Source: Spirosoma sp. 48-14 (GTDB lineage Bacteria; Bacteroidota; Bacteroidia; Cytophagales; Spirosomataceae). Taken from it: a stretch of 64,000 bases of DNA. This document shows positions 34,121 through 43,715 of this stretch, piece by piece. Below the pieces are notes generated by a model. It saw nothing but the letters and a program-made list of their open reading frames with translations, did no database searches and was not told the DNA's origin. Made by a program: the position numbers and the translations under genes. The number at the start of each line of letters is the position of its first letter. Within the stretch, counting starts at the first letter, position 1. The DNA is taken from contig NZ_MKUD01000081.1 in NCBI RefSeq assembly GCF_001898575.1, positions 217,606 to 281,605 of the forward strand. The letters run 5' to 3'.

Positions 34121-35362
34121 TCACCTTTCGGGTCGGTTTAGTACGCGCCCATCGGATTTGATTTGCCAGGCCGTGATGGGGTTGAAATGGTAGCCGCCAT
34201 CCGAGCCCCTCGCTTCGATCAGTTGGGTAAACGTCGGCTGAATATAACCCGTTTCGTCGGTAACCCGGCTCATAATCTCGGTGTCAGCGCCATTCCAGTG
34301 CCACAGATAACGGAATCCGGTATGCGCTTTATCCAGGATCGGGTCCTGAAGCGTAGCCAGTTGCCAGCTTTTACCAGCATCGGTACTTACCTCTACCCGC
34401 GCTACTTTCCCTCGACCACTCCAGGCAATGCCCCGAATTTCGATCCATCCTTTTTCAACCGTTTTCGGATAAGCCGGAAAGGTGATAATCGAGCGGGCAT
34501 CCATGTCGAAACTGAACTGCCGGATTTTACCACCTTTGACGTTTTCGGTGTATTTCGAGGTTTCTTCCCGTGTGTGCCAGGGCGCATCACCCAGTTCGAT
34601 CCGTCGGAGCCATTTCACGTTAGTATTCCCTTCCCAACCCGGCAGAAACAATCGAACCGGATAGCCCTGTTCGGGTCGTAAGGCTTCGCCATTTTGAGCG
34701 TAGGCAATAATCGCATCGTCCCAGCCTTTTTTAACGGGTATACTCCGGGTCATTACGGCCGCATCGCCCCCTTCGGCCAGAAACCAGCTTGCACTCGGCT
34801 TCACACCCACTTCCCGAAACAGCGTAGCGAGTTTTACGCCCGTCCATTCGCTTTGACTCGTCAGGCCACAAATATCCTGCGGACTCATGGTTTCCTTACC
34901 TGTACGAAAATTCCCCGAGCATTCCAGAAACGCAATCCGCGATACGGAAGGGAATCGCTTCAGATCGGCAATGGTAAACACCAGTGGCTTATCGACCAGC
35001 CCATGAATCAGTAGCTCGTGTTTGGCCGGGTCGATAACGGGAACACCCGCATGATGGCGCTCGAAATGCAGATCGGAAGGAGTGATGATGCCATAAAAAT
35101 CCTGAAGGGGCGACCGCGACGAAATCTCCGACGGTTTCTTGACAAGCTTTTCAAACGACGACCGCGTACCAACCTCGCCCGCCAAGGTACCTACTCGCTT
35201 CGTTGGGTCATCGGGCAGCAGTTCGGCAACGGAAATACTTCCCTGAACGCTTTTCCCCTGTGCGGTCTGGACAATAGCCACAGCCGCCGTAGCGGCTCCG
35301 CCCAGCATAGCCCGTCGGGAAAGCTTAGTGGTCAGTTGATTGAGTCGAAGGATTTTCTTCAT
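34121..35362 (-). CDS. SoxC-like molybdopterin sulfite dehydrogenase, Tat-exported
   Basis: The 413-residue enzyme has a Tat signal (SRRAML, Arg 16-17), an oxidoreductase molybdopterin domain (about 75-265) and a C-terminal Mo-co dimerisation domain (about 285-405). Cys 148 in FLECSGNF is the expected Mo ligand. FERHHAGVP and LPGWEGNTNVKWLRRI resemble SoxC (sulfane/sulfite dehydrogenase) more than YedY. It would oxidise sulfite or a protein-bound sulfane group in the periplasm and pass electrons to a cytochrome c. The cytochrome gene ends one base before this ATG. No SoxB or SoxYZ is present, so it is not a classical Sox cluster. Confidence 0.88.
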   Translation of the reverse strand: MKKILRLNQLTTKLSRRAMLGGAATAAVAIVQTAQGKSVQGSISVAELLPDDPTKRVGTLAGEVGTRSSFEKLVKKPSEISSRSPLQDFYGIITPSDLHFERHHAGVPVIDPAKHELLIHGLVDKPLVFTIADLKRFPSVSRIAFLECSGNFRTGKETMSPQDICGLTSQSEWTGVKLATLFREVGVKPSASWFLAEGGDAAVMTRSIPVKKGWDDAIIAYAQNGEALRPEQGYPVRLFLPGWEGNTNVKWLRRIELGDAPWHTREETSKYTENVKGGKIRQFSFDMDARSIITFPAYPKTVEKGWIEIRGIAWSGRGKVARVEVSTDAGKSWQLATLQDPILDKAHTGFRYLWHWNGADTEIMSRVTDETGYIQPTFTQLIEARGSDGGYHFNPITAWQIKSDGRVLNRPER

Positions 35363-35363
35363 A

Positions 35364-35939
35364 TCACTTTATTTCGGGGCCGCCTTTCCAATCGTCGGGC
35401 ACGAATAGCGTTTGGGCGTTGATCACAGCTTTTTCGTCGATAATACCGTTGGCAGTCAGCAAATAGGCCGTCAGGTTATACACCTCCTCATTAGTGAGTG
35501 AACCCGGCTCGCTGAACGGCATGGCCCGCCGGATATAATCGAATACAGTGGTGGCATACGGCCAGTAATTGCCAACGGTTTTCTCCGGTCGTTTTTTCGT
35601 TCCTTCGGAAGCCGTTGTCACCAGCGATTCATTTGGTCCACCAACGCCCCCTACGCCGTGACAGGCTGCGCATTTCTGGGCGAAAATCAACTTACCCACG
35701 GTTGGTTTCCCTTCGCCTGGGGGTAAGCCTTTCCCATCGGGCCGTACATCAATATCGAGCCGGGCAATTTCGACCGGAGTCGCGGCCCGGCCAATGCCAA
35801 ACGTAGCTGGAAATGTATCTCGAACAACTACAGGTGTTTTATCATATAACCAGCCCTGACCTTCTGAATCAGGCAAAAAATTCACCCAAAACGTAACGAT
35901 TGCAGACAACCACAGCAAGGTACTGTTTAGACTTTCCAT
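35364..35939 (-). CDS. Membrane-anchored c-type cytochrome, electron acceptor of SoxC-like enzyme
   Basis: From the ATG at 35939 (MESLNSTLLWL) the product has 191 residues with an uncleaved N-terminal membrane anchor. The single heme c site is CAACH (Cys 90, Cys 93, His 94) and Met 130 in RRAMPF is the likely axial ligand. The following AMPFSEPGSLTNEEVYNLTAYLL is typical of class I cytochromes partnering sulfite dehydrogenases (SorB/SoxD-like). The open frame extends 27 codons upstream, but these lie inside a dispersed palindrome. The gene ends one base before the SoxC-like start, which strongly suggests a functional pair. Confidence 0.88.
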   Translation of the reverse strand: MESLNSTLLWLSAIVTFWVNFLPDSEGQGWLYDKTPVVVRDTFPATFGIGRAATPVEIARLDIDVRPDGKGLPPGEGKPTVGKLIFAQKCAACHGVGGVGGPNESLVTTASEGTKKRPEKTVGNYWPYATTVFDYIRRAMPFSEPGSLTNEEVYNLTAYLLTANGIIDEKAVINAQTLFVPDDWKGGPEIK

Positions 35940-35946
35940 AATGGTT

Positions 35947-36024
35947 TTTTTTGTCCTTCCGAGGAACGAGGAATCCCGAATATCCTGACGCTTGAGATCC
36001 TTCGTTCCTCGGAAGGACAAAAAA
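35947..36024. repeat. 23-bp perfect inverted repeat between cytochrome and DoxX genes
   Basis: Arm 35947-35969 (core GTCCTTCCGAGGAACGA) is the exact inverted complement of 36002-36024, with a 32-base loop. It fills the only large gap inside the DoxX-cytochrome-SoxC run and could partly terminate or stabilise the mRNA. Confidence 0.85.
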
Positions 36025-36055
36025 CTATCGAAACAAAAACTTAAACACTTACCCC

Positions 36056-37756
36056 TTAATAACTTCCGGCTTTGAGGGTACTTTCGGATAAGGCGTATGG
36101 CCGCTGAATCCGATCGAGTACCACATAAATGGAATCTTTTTTCTCGTTAATACCCTGTAAAATAACCCGCTGACCGCCATTTTGTGCTGTATAGCTCAGA
36201 ATCATCCGGTTGCGTTTTGTGGGTCGATTTTCGGCTTCAATCCCTTTAGTCCGACGAGTAGAGCGGGCAATTGGATTGATTTTGGGATCTTCCGGGCCGA
36301 TGATCGCCAGCGCTTCTTTCGGAATCCAGTTATCAGTCTCCTGCTTGTCCCCTTTCCGACGCTCTCCTCTCAACCGGGCTTTGGCTCCTTCGGACGTACC
36401 GCCCAGATCGCGGTTGTTGCCCAAAAACTCCCGGTTTTCCTGATTACGCGCTCCCCGGTTTTTATCCTGCAAATACAGCACATGGTGTACCGTATCGGCT
36501 TCGTAATAGAACACCCGCTGGCCACCCGCTACGCCCGTCAACTCGAAGGTTCGGTTGATGTCACGCATGGGGGCTCCCCCACCGTTCGACAGGTCCAGTT
36601 CAACAGGTTTATTTACTTTGAAGGTCAGCGTTGTCCAGTTTTCGAATGTAGCCTGTTGCCAGCGAAGCGAATCCAGCGGGGAGTAAGGCAGTTCGGCCCC
36701 GTTTAGCTTAAACTGGGTCACGTTGTAATTACCGCGTAGTTCTTTCAACCCTTTCTGAGCCGGTTGTTTGTAGGGATCGTACCGAAAATTGACATACTGA
36801 AGCCAGAACAACAGCACCAGAAACAACCCTATTGTAGTCGTTTTCAGGCCAATACGAGCATATTGCTGCCAACCGCTAAATACCGGAACAAAATAATTCG
36901 GAATGGTCAGCCGCTCCCGGATCAGCAGATTATACAGGTCTTTGAGGTAGTAGATCAGCAAAAAGCCCGACAGCAACACGAAGTACGAGCTATAGCCATG
37001 CACCCCGCCATCGTAGGCAAAATTGACGTAAACAATATCGGCCAGTGCCCCAAATAGCAGGACACTACCCCAGAACGTGGTGGCCCGGAAGAACAGTAAC
37101 GCACCCGCCAGTACCTCGACCACGCCCGTGAAGACTTCGTACCAGGGCACAATACCGATGGATAACCAATAGATTTTCTGGGCTGTCAGATCACCAAAAT
37201 TCGTATTCAGCACCCCCAGCGATGGATAGGGCAACTGCGTTGGCATCAGCTTGGTAAACCCAAATCCAATGATCCCGATACCCGCCCGATACCGTACCAC
37301 TACCCGCAACCAGTAATAGAGCAGATTATAGTTGATAATCTGTCGGTTCCGAACAACAGTTGTCCAGATCAGTCCAACCACCGTAGCGAAGATGAGTGTG
37401 ATAATCCAGGGTGCGTAGCCGTTCAGCGTACTACCAAACAGCTTGTTACCAAATAAGGTCAACCCAGAGCCAAAACGGGCAATATCGTATAGATCGCGGT
37501 AATGCAGATGCAGCCAGTCGAACGAGACGAGTTCCTTGTACCAGTCGAGGCTGTTAGGCAGCGACATACTGATGAAAAACACAAACGCAATGCGAAACAA
37601 AATCTTCTGTCCTTCGGTCCAGGCCGTAGCTGAACCGGGCTGACTGTCGGCGGGTACTTTCCTACTGGTAGCTTTTGAGACAGACGACGCACTTAATTCT
37701 TCCGGCGTAATCAACCCTAAATCAGCACGTTCAGGGGTTATATTGGGAGTTGCCAT
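36056..37756 (-). CDS. DoxX-type membrane protein with C-terminal soluble domain (copy 2)
   Basis: The 566-residue protein has about eight membrane helices in residues 45-330, with the DoxX/DoxD-like core YWLRVVVRYRAGIGIIGFGFTK and VVEVLAGALLFF. A beta-rich soluble domain of about 230 residues follows and ends in RVILQGINEKKDSIYVVLDRI. It is a paralogue of the next upstream gene (same order of helices and same C-terminal motif) but has a Lys/Arg/Asn-rich insertion at about 425-490. DoxD is the membrane part of archaeal thiosulfate:quinone oxidoreductase, so coupling of periplasmic sulfur oxidation to quinones is a possible role. Start and stop are 14 and 116 bases from the neighbours. Confidence 0.8.
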   Translation of the reverse strand: MATPNITPERADLGLITPEELSASSVSKATSRKVPADSQPGSATAWTEGQKILFRIAFVFFISMSLPNSLDWYKELVSFDWLHLHYRDLYDIARFGSGLTLFGNKLFGSTLNGYAPWIITLIFATVVGLIWTTVVRNRQIINYNLLYYWLRVVVRYRAGIGIIGFGFTKLMPTQLPYPSLGVLNTNFGDLTAQKIYWLSIGIVPWYEVFTGVVEVLAGALLFFRATTFWGSVLLFGALADIVYVNFAYDGGVHGYSSYFVLLSGFLLIYYLKDLYNLLIRERLTIPNYFVPVFSGWQQYARIGLKTTTIGLFLVLLFWLQYVNFRYDPYKQPAQKGLKELRGNYNVTQFKLNGAELPYSPLDSLRWQQATFENWTTLTFKVNKPVELDLSNGGGAPMRDINRTFELTGVAGGQRVFYYEADTVHHVLYLQDKNRGARNQENREFLGNNRDLGGTSEGAKARLRGERRKGDKQETDNWIPKEALAIIGPEDPKINPIARSTRRTKGIEAENRPTKRNRMILSYTAQNGGQRVILQGINEKKDSIYVVLDRIQRPYALSESTLKAGSY

Positions 37757-37770
37757 GATTCAGAAGAAGG

Positions 37771-39150
37771 TTAGAGTTTGAGCGATCCCCGTCGACCCGC
37801 TTTGGCAGCCTCGTCGATCAGGTATTTTTTATCCAGTTTGTCCAATACCGCATACACGGAGTCACGCTTTTCATCGACACCCGCCAGAATAATCCGGCCG
37901 TCACCGGCTTTGGTATAGGTCAGTTGCAGGGTTTCGTTAGGATAATGCGGATTTGCATTTTTAAGCGTCAGTAGTCGGCCAGTTGGGTCAACGGTGTAGC
38001 GATAATAGTGCCGACCCTGCGAGCCTGCATACTCATAATCTCGCCCGGCATCCGTGGCCGACAGTTGTTCGGTATTGTCATTGACCAGGTCAACAGCTCG
38101 GTTCGATTTGATGCTGATGGTATTCCATTTTTCGAAAACGACATCCTGCCAGCGAACGGGGTCCGTTTTCGAATACGGCAGCGTTTTACCAGCCAGCTTA
38201 AACTCACTCACATTATAAATACCGGCTGCTCCGGCTAATCCGGGTGTTTTCGGAAAGCGGATAGAGCCCTGTCGGTAGGTCGTGTACGTTGTGAAGCCAT
38301 AGAGCAATACCGTCAGCCCGATAAATGCTCCTTTCAGTGCCAGCCGACTGTACTGTTGCCACTGTTCGCGCCATATCGGATGAAATCGATTGGGTACGGC
38401 CGCCACTTCGAGGGAAACCAGCCGAAACAACCGAATCGCATCGAAGGCAAACAGAACCAGCCCAAAGGAAATCAGCAGGCCACTGTACACGTACTCGCCC
38501 CCTTCATAAGCCAGATTGGAGAAGAACACGTTACCCAAAAATGGCAGTAGAATCAGCGTACCGATAGTTGCCGTTTTCCGATGCAGCAACAGCAAGCCAC
38601 CCACCAGTTCCACCTGCCCCAGAAACGATTCATAGGAAGGTACAACCCCCAGCGACAATGAGAAAAGTTTCCAGGCCGTATGATCGCCATAGGCGGTGTT
38701 CAGATTACTAATCGACGGAAGGGGCGCCTGCAACGGGAAAAGTTTGATAAATCCATACGCGATCACGCCCAGAGCCAGTCGGTAGCGTAACGCTACCCGC
38801 AGCCAATAAAACAGGGCATCGTAATTCGTTTTTCGATCATCTTGCTGCGACCACACAACCGAACCAATCAGAGCCACGAGGGCAACGATACCCCAGTTAG
38901 CGAAACTATCTTCAGTGCCCACAAAACGGGGGGCATAATGCGACAGATTGAACAGGTATCGTGTGTACCCGCCACCGAACGAAACCAGATTTCGGAAAAA
39001 CTGCGGATCGAGTGGCAGAATCTGAATCAGAAAATAGAGGAATACGAACCGGAATATTCCTTTTTCGACCGATGTCCAGCCACTGTCGGTCTGTAACTCG
39101 GCCTGTTGGAAGGTTTGCGGATTAGCAAACGTGGTGTCAGAATAAGGCAT
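37771..39150 (-). CDS. DoxX-type membrane protein with C-terminal soluble domain (copy 1)
   Basis: The 459-residue protein has the same plan as the 566-residue paralogue: an N-terminal soluble stretch of about 25 residues, about eight helices including YWLRVALRYRLALGVIAYGFIK and QVELVGGLLLL, and a C-terminal beta-rich domain of about 170 residues. The domain ends in RIILAGVDEKRDSVYAVLDKL. Conserved YNVSEFKLAGKTLPYS and the paralogue's YNVTQFKLNGAELPYS mark the soluble domain. I know no assigned function for this fusion. It lies 21 bases after SusD and 14 bases before the paralogue, which supports one operon. A heterodimer of the two is plausible but inferred. Confidence 0.8.
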   Translation of the reverse strand: MPYSDTTFANPQTFQQAELQTDSGWTSVEKGIFRFVFLYFLIQILPLDPQFFRNLVSFGGGYTRYLFNLSHYAPRFVGTEDSFANWGIVALVALIGSVVWSQQDDRKTNYDALFYWLRVALRYRLALGVIAYGFIKLFPLQAPLPSISNLNTAYGDHTAWKLFSLSLGVVPSYESFLGQVELVGGLLLLHRKTATIGTLILLPFLGNVFFSNLAYEGGEYVYSGLLISFGLVLFAFDAIRLFRLVSLEVAAVPNRFHPIWREQWQQYSRLALKGAFIGLTVLLYGFTTYTTYRQGSIRFPKTPGLAGAAGIYNVSEFKLAGKTLPYSKTDPVRWQDVVFEKWNTISIKSNRAVDLVNDNTEQLSATDAGRDYEYAGSQGRHYYRYTVDPTGRLLTLKNANPHYPNETLQLTYTKAGDGRIILAGVDEKRDSVYAVLDKLDKKYLIDEAAKAGRRGSLKL

Positions 39151-39171
39151 CGCTATAGGGTTTAGGAATAA

Positions 39172-40524
39172 TCAGTAGCCAGGATTTTGCGTAAGTGCTT
39201 TGTCGGTCTGTAGCTGCTGAACCGGAATCGGCAATACGTACCGATTGGCATCGGTCAGGTTGAAAACAGCTCCGGCCCGACCCGTGCGTACCACATCGAA
39301 CCAGCGATGAGGCTCCAGCGCAAACTCGACCCGTCGCTCGTTTTCAATCGCCAGCAGAACGGCGTCTTTTGTTGAGGTCGTTGTAGCGGTCAGAGCCGTC
39401 AGTCCCGCCCGATCACGGACGGCGTTCAGGTCAGTCAGGGCATCAGCCAGTTTATCCTGTTGAGCCCGAGCCTCCGCCCGAATCAGGTAGGCTTCGGCAA
39501 TGCGGAACACATACGACGGATCGGAGCCGGGGTTGCGGTAGTAGAGGTTTCCATACCAGCGGTTCTGATTGTCTTTGGCAACCAGCACCGAGCGATTGCC
39601 CCCAACAGCCGGATCGTTCAGCAAGGCAACCAGTGCATCGTTGGGTGCCCATTGCCGTGTACCACCGTTGGTTTGCGGTTGCCATTGCCCCCGGTGGCTG
39701 TTCACTTCGGTCGTGCCGTTGTAGAAAATTTCGAACACCGACTCTGCCGTTCCCCGCGCATCGTTCTGGAAGAAGGCTCCATACGGTTTCACCAGCTTGT
39801 AGTTGGTCGCATCGCTGATGAGTCGGCTGGCGTAGTCTTCGGCTTTGGCGTAATCTTTCTGGTAGAGATAGAATCGGGATTTCAGCGCAAAAACGGTTTT
39901 CTGCGTGACCCGATAACGATCAACCGTGGTGGGTAACAGCGGCTCGGCGGTTTCGAGGTCTTTCAGCACCTGTGCGTAGGTTTCGGCCTGTGTGCTCCGT
40001 TTGATACCCGAGTTATCCGTCGGTTTGATGGTCGGATCAGTAATGATCGGTACCCCACCAAACGTACGGGACAGGTCGAAGTAAGCGAGTGCCCGTATGG
40101 CATAGGCTTCACCCAGGTACTGGTTTTTCAAGGCTGTGGTCAGGGCCGGGTCCGTTACGGTTGGCACTTTCGCAATGATGTTGTTGGCCCGGTTGATAGT
40201 CCGATAAATCGCAATCCAGACACTCGAAATGGTCGAGTTATCGGCATTCACCTTTTTATTGATAAACTCCTGCACCTGTGACTGCGAGCCCGTCCACTGG
40301 ATGTTGTCGCCCGACAGGTAGCCGATGGATTGAAAACTTGTCCCGTAATAGTCGCCACTGGCCAGGGCACTATATACTCCCCGCAGCGCAGTCAGCGCCG
40401 AGTTCTGATCGGTAATCGTTTCCGTATCGGAGATCGACTCCAGCGGTTTTACATCTAAAAAATCTTTACAACTACTGACCGTGACCAGCAGAAGCAGAAA
40501 AAAGAGAGAGTTGATTGATTTCAT
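39172..40524 (-). CDS. RagB/SusD family nutrient-binding outer-membrane lipoprotein
   Basis: From the ATG at 40524 (MKSINSLFFLLLLVTVSSC) the 450-residue protein has a lipobox VSSC (Cys 19) and the SusD sequence plan. It has the N-terminal KDFLDVKPLESISD, TPR-like helices with YLGEAYAIRALAYFDLSRTFGGVP and the C-terminal FRIAEAYLIRAEARAQQ and NERRVEFALEPHRWFDVVRTG. SusD proteins form the lid of a SusC channel on the cell surface. The frame is open upstream to 40617 through a dispersed palindrome; that extension would push the lipobox too far from the N-terminus. It follows SusC by 149 bases. Confidence 0.93.
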   Translation of the reverse strand: MKSINSLFFLLLLVTVSSCKDFLDVKPLESISDTETITDQNSALTALRGVYSALASGDYYGTSFQSIGYLSGDNIQWTGSQSQVQEFINKKVNADNSTISSVWIAIYRTINRANNIIAKVPTVTDPALTTALKNQYLGEAYAIRALAYFDLSRTFGGVPIITDPTIKPTDNSGIKRSTQAETYAQVLKDLETAEPLLPTTVDRYRVTQKTVFALKSRFYLYQKDYAKAEDYASRLISDATNYKLVKPYGAFFQNDARGTAESVFEIFYNGTTEVNSHRGQWQPQTNGGTRQWAPNDALVALLNDPAVGGNRSVLVAKDNQNRWYGNLYYRNPGSDPSYVFRIAEAYLIRAEARAQQDKLADALTDLNAVRDRAGLTALTATTTSTKDAVLLAIENERRVEFALEPHRWFDVVRTGRAGAVFNLTDANRYVLPIPVQQLQTDKALTQNPGY

Positions 40525-40550
40525 TGGTTTATGTATGATTGGTCGTACCA

Positions 40551-40597
40551 CCTCACCCCCGGCCCCTCTCCTGATTTCAGGAGAAGGGTGACTCACC
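40551..40597. repeat. Dispersed CCCCTCTCCTG palindrome (copy 2), upstream of SusD
   Basis: It reads CCTCACCCCCGGCCCCTCTC then CTGATTTCAGGAGAAGGG, with the stem centred near 40575. It is the same element as copies at 25096-25130 and 62171-62212. On the minus strand it is translated in the SusD frame as SPEIRRGAGGE when the upstream ATG at 40617 is used. Confidence 0.8.
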
Positions 40598-40673
40598 AAG
40601 GGTAGCTGTTTTTCCATAAGGCCATGAGTTTCCTTTGGAAGGCGCCCCTTTCTTAAGATGGTTGGAGCGAATT

Positions 40674-43600
40674 TTATAAAGTCAAACTAATTCCACCCTG
40701 AATACCAACGGGCTGGGGAGGAGTGCCGAGGTCGATACCTTGTGCATTCTGATCGCTGCTGGAACTGGATTCGGGATCGAGGCCGGTGTAGTTGGTGAGC
40801 AGCCACAGGTTGGTGCCAACGGCATACACCCGAACGTTCTGAATGCCTAATCGACTCGTGATTGCCTTCGGAACCGTATAGCCTACTGTTAGTGATTTTA
40901 GTCGCAGAAATGAGCCATCTTCCAGCCAGCGGCTTCCGCCATCCCGGTAGTTGTTGACATTGATACCATCGGGACGAGGTACATCCGTCACGTCGCCCGG
41001 TTTCTGCCAGCGCGCCAGATTCGATTTGAAGATGATCCGGGCATCGTCACGCGCTCCACCACCTTCCCCGAAGAATCGATTGTGGTTGTAAATCTTATTG
41101 CCGTATTGATAGGAGAAAAACAGGTTCACATCGAAGCCCTTGTACGAAAAGCTGTTGGTAAGGCCACCAAAGAATTTCGGCCAGATGCTGCCCACCAGTT
41201 GCCGGTCATCGACAGTGATTTTACCGTCTTTGTTTACGTCGTCGTACACCACGTTGCCCGTTTGTGGATCGACATACAATTGTTTGTACACCCAGAACGA
41301 ATACAGCGGAAAGCCCTGTTGCTGGAGAATCAGATCGCGGCTACCGTATTTGAGTGGCGTCGCCAGTTTTTCGATCCGGTTCACATTTTGCGCCACGTTG
41401 AAACTGGTCGTCCAGGTCAGCCCACTCTGGCGAAGGTTGACCGTGTTGATACCCAGTTCAAATCCTTTGTTGCTGATTTCGGCCGCGTTGCTCCAATAAC
41501 TGCTAAAGCCTGTCGTACCGGCCAGCGCGATCTGAAACAGGCCGTTGGTGGTGTATTTATCGTAGACGTTCAGCTCCAGCCCAATCCGGTCGGTAAACAG
41601 CGATACGTCCAGTCCGGCACTGATTTGGCGGGTTCGCTCCCATTGCAAATCGGGGTTACCCAGTTGCTGGGGTGCAATACCGGGGCTTCCCTGATAGCCC
41701 GTGCCACCCGTCCAGAGCCCTTGTGCGGCAAAATTGCCGATGCCGTTCTGGTTACCCGTTACACCCCAGCTAGCCCGCAGTTTTAAATCGCTGATAGCCG
41801 TGACGTTCTGTAGGAACGATTCCTGTTTCACGCGCCAGGCCACCCCTACTGATGGAAAATACCCCCATTTGCGGGATGAGCCAAAGCGCGACGACCCATC
41901 GGCCCGTACACTGGCATCGATCAGGTATCGACCGGCGAAATTATAATCGGCCTTGGCGAAAAACGATGCCAGCGTGCTCTTGCTCCAGTTTTGCGAGCTG
42001 GCCGTAGTCGCTGCCGATGAAATCTGCGTAAAATTATCGTTCGGGAAGCCCCGCCCTTCAGCATACGTACGGGTCAGGTTATCGCTCTGCAACGTATTCC
42101 CGATCAGTACACCCAATGAGTGGTTCGAGCCAATCTTTTTCCGATACGTCAGCGTTTGCTCATTCAGCCAGGTAGTATACTGACTAATACTCGAGGTGGC
42201 ATAGCCGTTCGGGCTACCCGAAATCAGTTTGGAATTCCAGTATTCCGACTCGTTATAGTTGTTGTAATCGATGCCGAAGCTGGTCCGAAACTTCAGGCCG
42301 GGTAGCAGTTGGGCATCCGCATACAGGTTACCGATGTAGCGCAGGCTGGTCGTATGAACATTGTAGTTGTTGATCAGCAAGGTTAGGTTATCGAACCCGG
42401 CGCGGCCTACCAGCACCCCCTGATCGTTGGTCGGCGACAGGTACGTAGGTGTGTGCAAAGCCGCCTGTAACAACCCACCCGCAGGGCCATCGCCCGCCCG
42501 ACCCTGATTCCGGTATGTGCGGGTGAATGTATTGCTGACACCCACCTGTATTTTGTCGTTTACCTGCTGATCCAGATTGACCTTAAAACTGGCCCGGTTA
42601 AAGTTGATGGGCCGAATAATGGCTTCCTGTGTGTTGTAGCCACCTGCGATGTAGTATTTGGTCGATTGAGTACCGCCAGACAGGGAGATGTCGTAATTGC
42701 GGAGTTGAGCCGTTCGAAACAGTTCGCCCAGTCGGTCGTAGGTTTTCTGATCTTCGGGCAAACCACGGCCCCCTTCTGAGACGGGTCGAAATGGGCGGTT
42801 GGCAAATGTCCGGTTCAGCGAGGGGGTATCTTTACCCGTGTTTACCCACCATTCATTTACCAGGGTGGCATGTTCGGGGCCAGTCGTCAACTCCCAGAGT
42901 TTGGCAGCTTTCGCGGCCCCCGCCGACGCATCGATTTTCAGCGTCGACCGCTGGCCAAAAGCACCGCGCTTGGTTGTAATCAGTACCACACCGTTGGCCC
43001 CACGAGAGCCGTATAATGCCGTAGCTTCAGCATCTTTCAATACCTCAATACTCTCAATATCAGACGGATTGATATCCGCAATGGGTGAGGTAGCTTTCCC
43101 TCCGGTACCAATTGTCTGAAGGCTGTTGCTGTTGATAAATACACCATCGACCACGTAGAGCGGGTCGTTACTGGCATTGATCGATGTAGCTCCACGCACG
43201 CGAATGTTGACCCGTTCGCCCGGCACACCCGTAGCACTCGAAATCTGCACGCCCGGTACTTTTCCCTGCAACTGGGCATCCACACTACCCACAGGAATGG
43301 ATTTGGTATCGGCCGGATCGATTTTGGCAATGGAACCAATCAGATTTTTCCGTTCCGATGTGCCGTACCCGACTACGATAACCTCACTAAGTTGCCGTGA
43401 ATCAGCCGATAATTGTACTTGTAAGGGTGCCGTTCCGTTGACGCGCACTTCGATGGTTTTATAGCCAATGGCCGACAGAATGAGCTGATCACCTGGTTTA
43501 GCCGACAAGCTAAACTGCCCGTTTGCATCGGTAACGGTCCCTTTCGACTGACCTTTCAGAACAATATTGACACCGGGAAGCGATTCACCGTTATCGGCCC

Positions 43601-43715
43601 GGACTGTGCCGGAAAGCGTAGCTATTGAGGAATTAGCGGATCTGTCGGTTGATTGAGCAGTCAGATCCAGCGAAACGAGTAAAAAAATTACCCATACTGC
43701 ATAGAGTTTTTGCAT
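40674..43715 (-). CDS. SusC/RagA family TonB-linked outer-membrane transporter
   Basis: From the ATG at 43715 (MQKLYAVWVIFLL) the 1013-residue protein has a signal peptide and a CarboxypepD_reg-like domain (LSGTVRADNGESLPGVNIV, about 32-115). A plug domain follows with SIEVLKDAEATALYGSRGANG and then a long beta barrel ending at the C-terminus with aromatic strands. SusC imports oligomeric ligands with energy from TonB. The frame is open 22 codons further upstream, but these do not fit a signal peptide. It heads the run SusC-SusD-DoxX-DoxX-cytochrome-SoxC. No glycoside hydrolase, sulfatase or peptidase gene is beside it, so the usual ligand clue is missing. Confidence 0.94.
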   Translation of the reverse strand: MQKLYAVWVIFLLVSLDLTAQSTDRSANSSIATLSGTVRADNGESLPGVNIVLKGQSKGTVTDANGQFSLSAKPGDQLILSAIGYKTIEVRVNGTAPLQVQLSADSRQLSEVIVVGYGTSERKNLIGSIAKIDPADTKSIPVGSVDAQLQGKVPGVQISSATGVPGERVNIRVRGATSINASNDPLYVVDGVFINSNSLQTIGTGGKATSPIADINPSDIESIEVLKDAEATALYGSRGANGVVLITTKRGAFGQRSTLKIDASAGAAKAAKLWELTTGPEHATLVNEWWVNTGKDTPSLNRTFANRPFRPVSEGGRGLPEDQKTYDRLGELFRTAQLRNYDISLSGGTQSTKYYIAGGYNTQEAIIRPINFNRASFKVNLDQQVNDKIQVGVSNTFTRTYRNQGRAGDGPAGGLLQAALHTPTYLSPTNDQGVLVGRAGFDNLTLLINNYNVHTTSLRYIGNLYADAQLLPGLKFRTSFGIDYNNYNESEYWNSKLISGSPNGYATSSISQYTTWLNEQTLTYRKKIGSNHSLGVLIGNTLQSDNLTRTYAEGRGFPNDNFTQISSAATTASSQNWSKSTLASFFAKADYNFAGRYLIDASVRADGSSRFGSSRKWGYFPSVGVAWRVKQESFLQNVTAISDLKLRASWGVTGNQNGIGNFAAQGLWTGGTGYQGSPGIAPQQLGNPDLQWERTRQISAGLDVSLFTDRIGLELNVYDKYTTNGLFQIALAGTTGFSSYWSNAAEISNKGFELGINTVNLRQSGLTWTTSFNVAQNVNRIEKLATPLKYGSRDLILQQQGFPLYSFWVYKQLYVDPQTGNVVYDDVNKDGKITVDDRQLVGSIWPKFFGGLTNSFSYKGFDVNLFFSYQYGNKIYNHNRFFGEGGGARDDARIIFKSNLARWQKPGDVTDVPRPDGINVNNYRDGGSRWLEDGSFLRLKSLTVGYTVPKAITSRLGIQNVRVYAVGTNLWLLTNYTGLDPESSSSSDQNAQGIDLGTPPQPVGIQGGISLTL

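Noticed and set aside
34121-35362. YedY/MsrP methionine sulfoxide reductase
   Set aside because: The protein has the C-terminal Mo-co dimerisation domain and SoxC-like motifs, and its partner is a cytochrome c, not a YedZ-type heme membrane protein.
35939-36020. Upstream ATG at 36020 as start of the cytochrome c gene
   Set aside because: The additional codons lie in the inverted repeat at 35947-36024 and would place charged residues before the membrane anchor; the ATG at 35939 is better.
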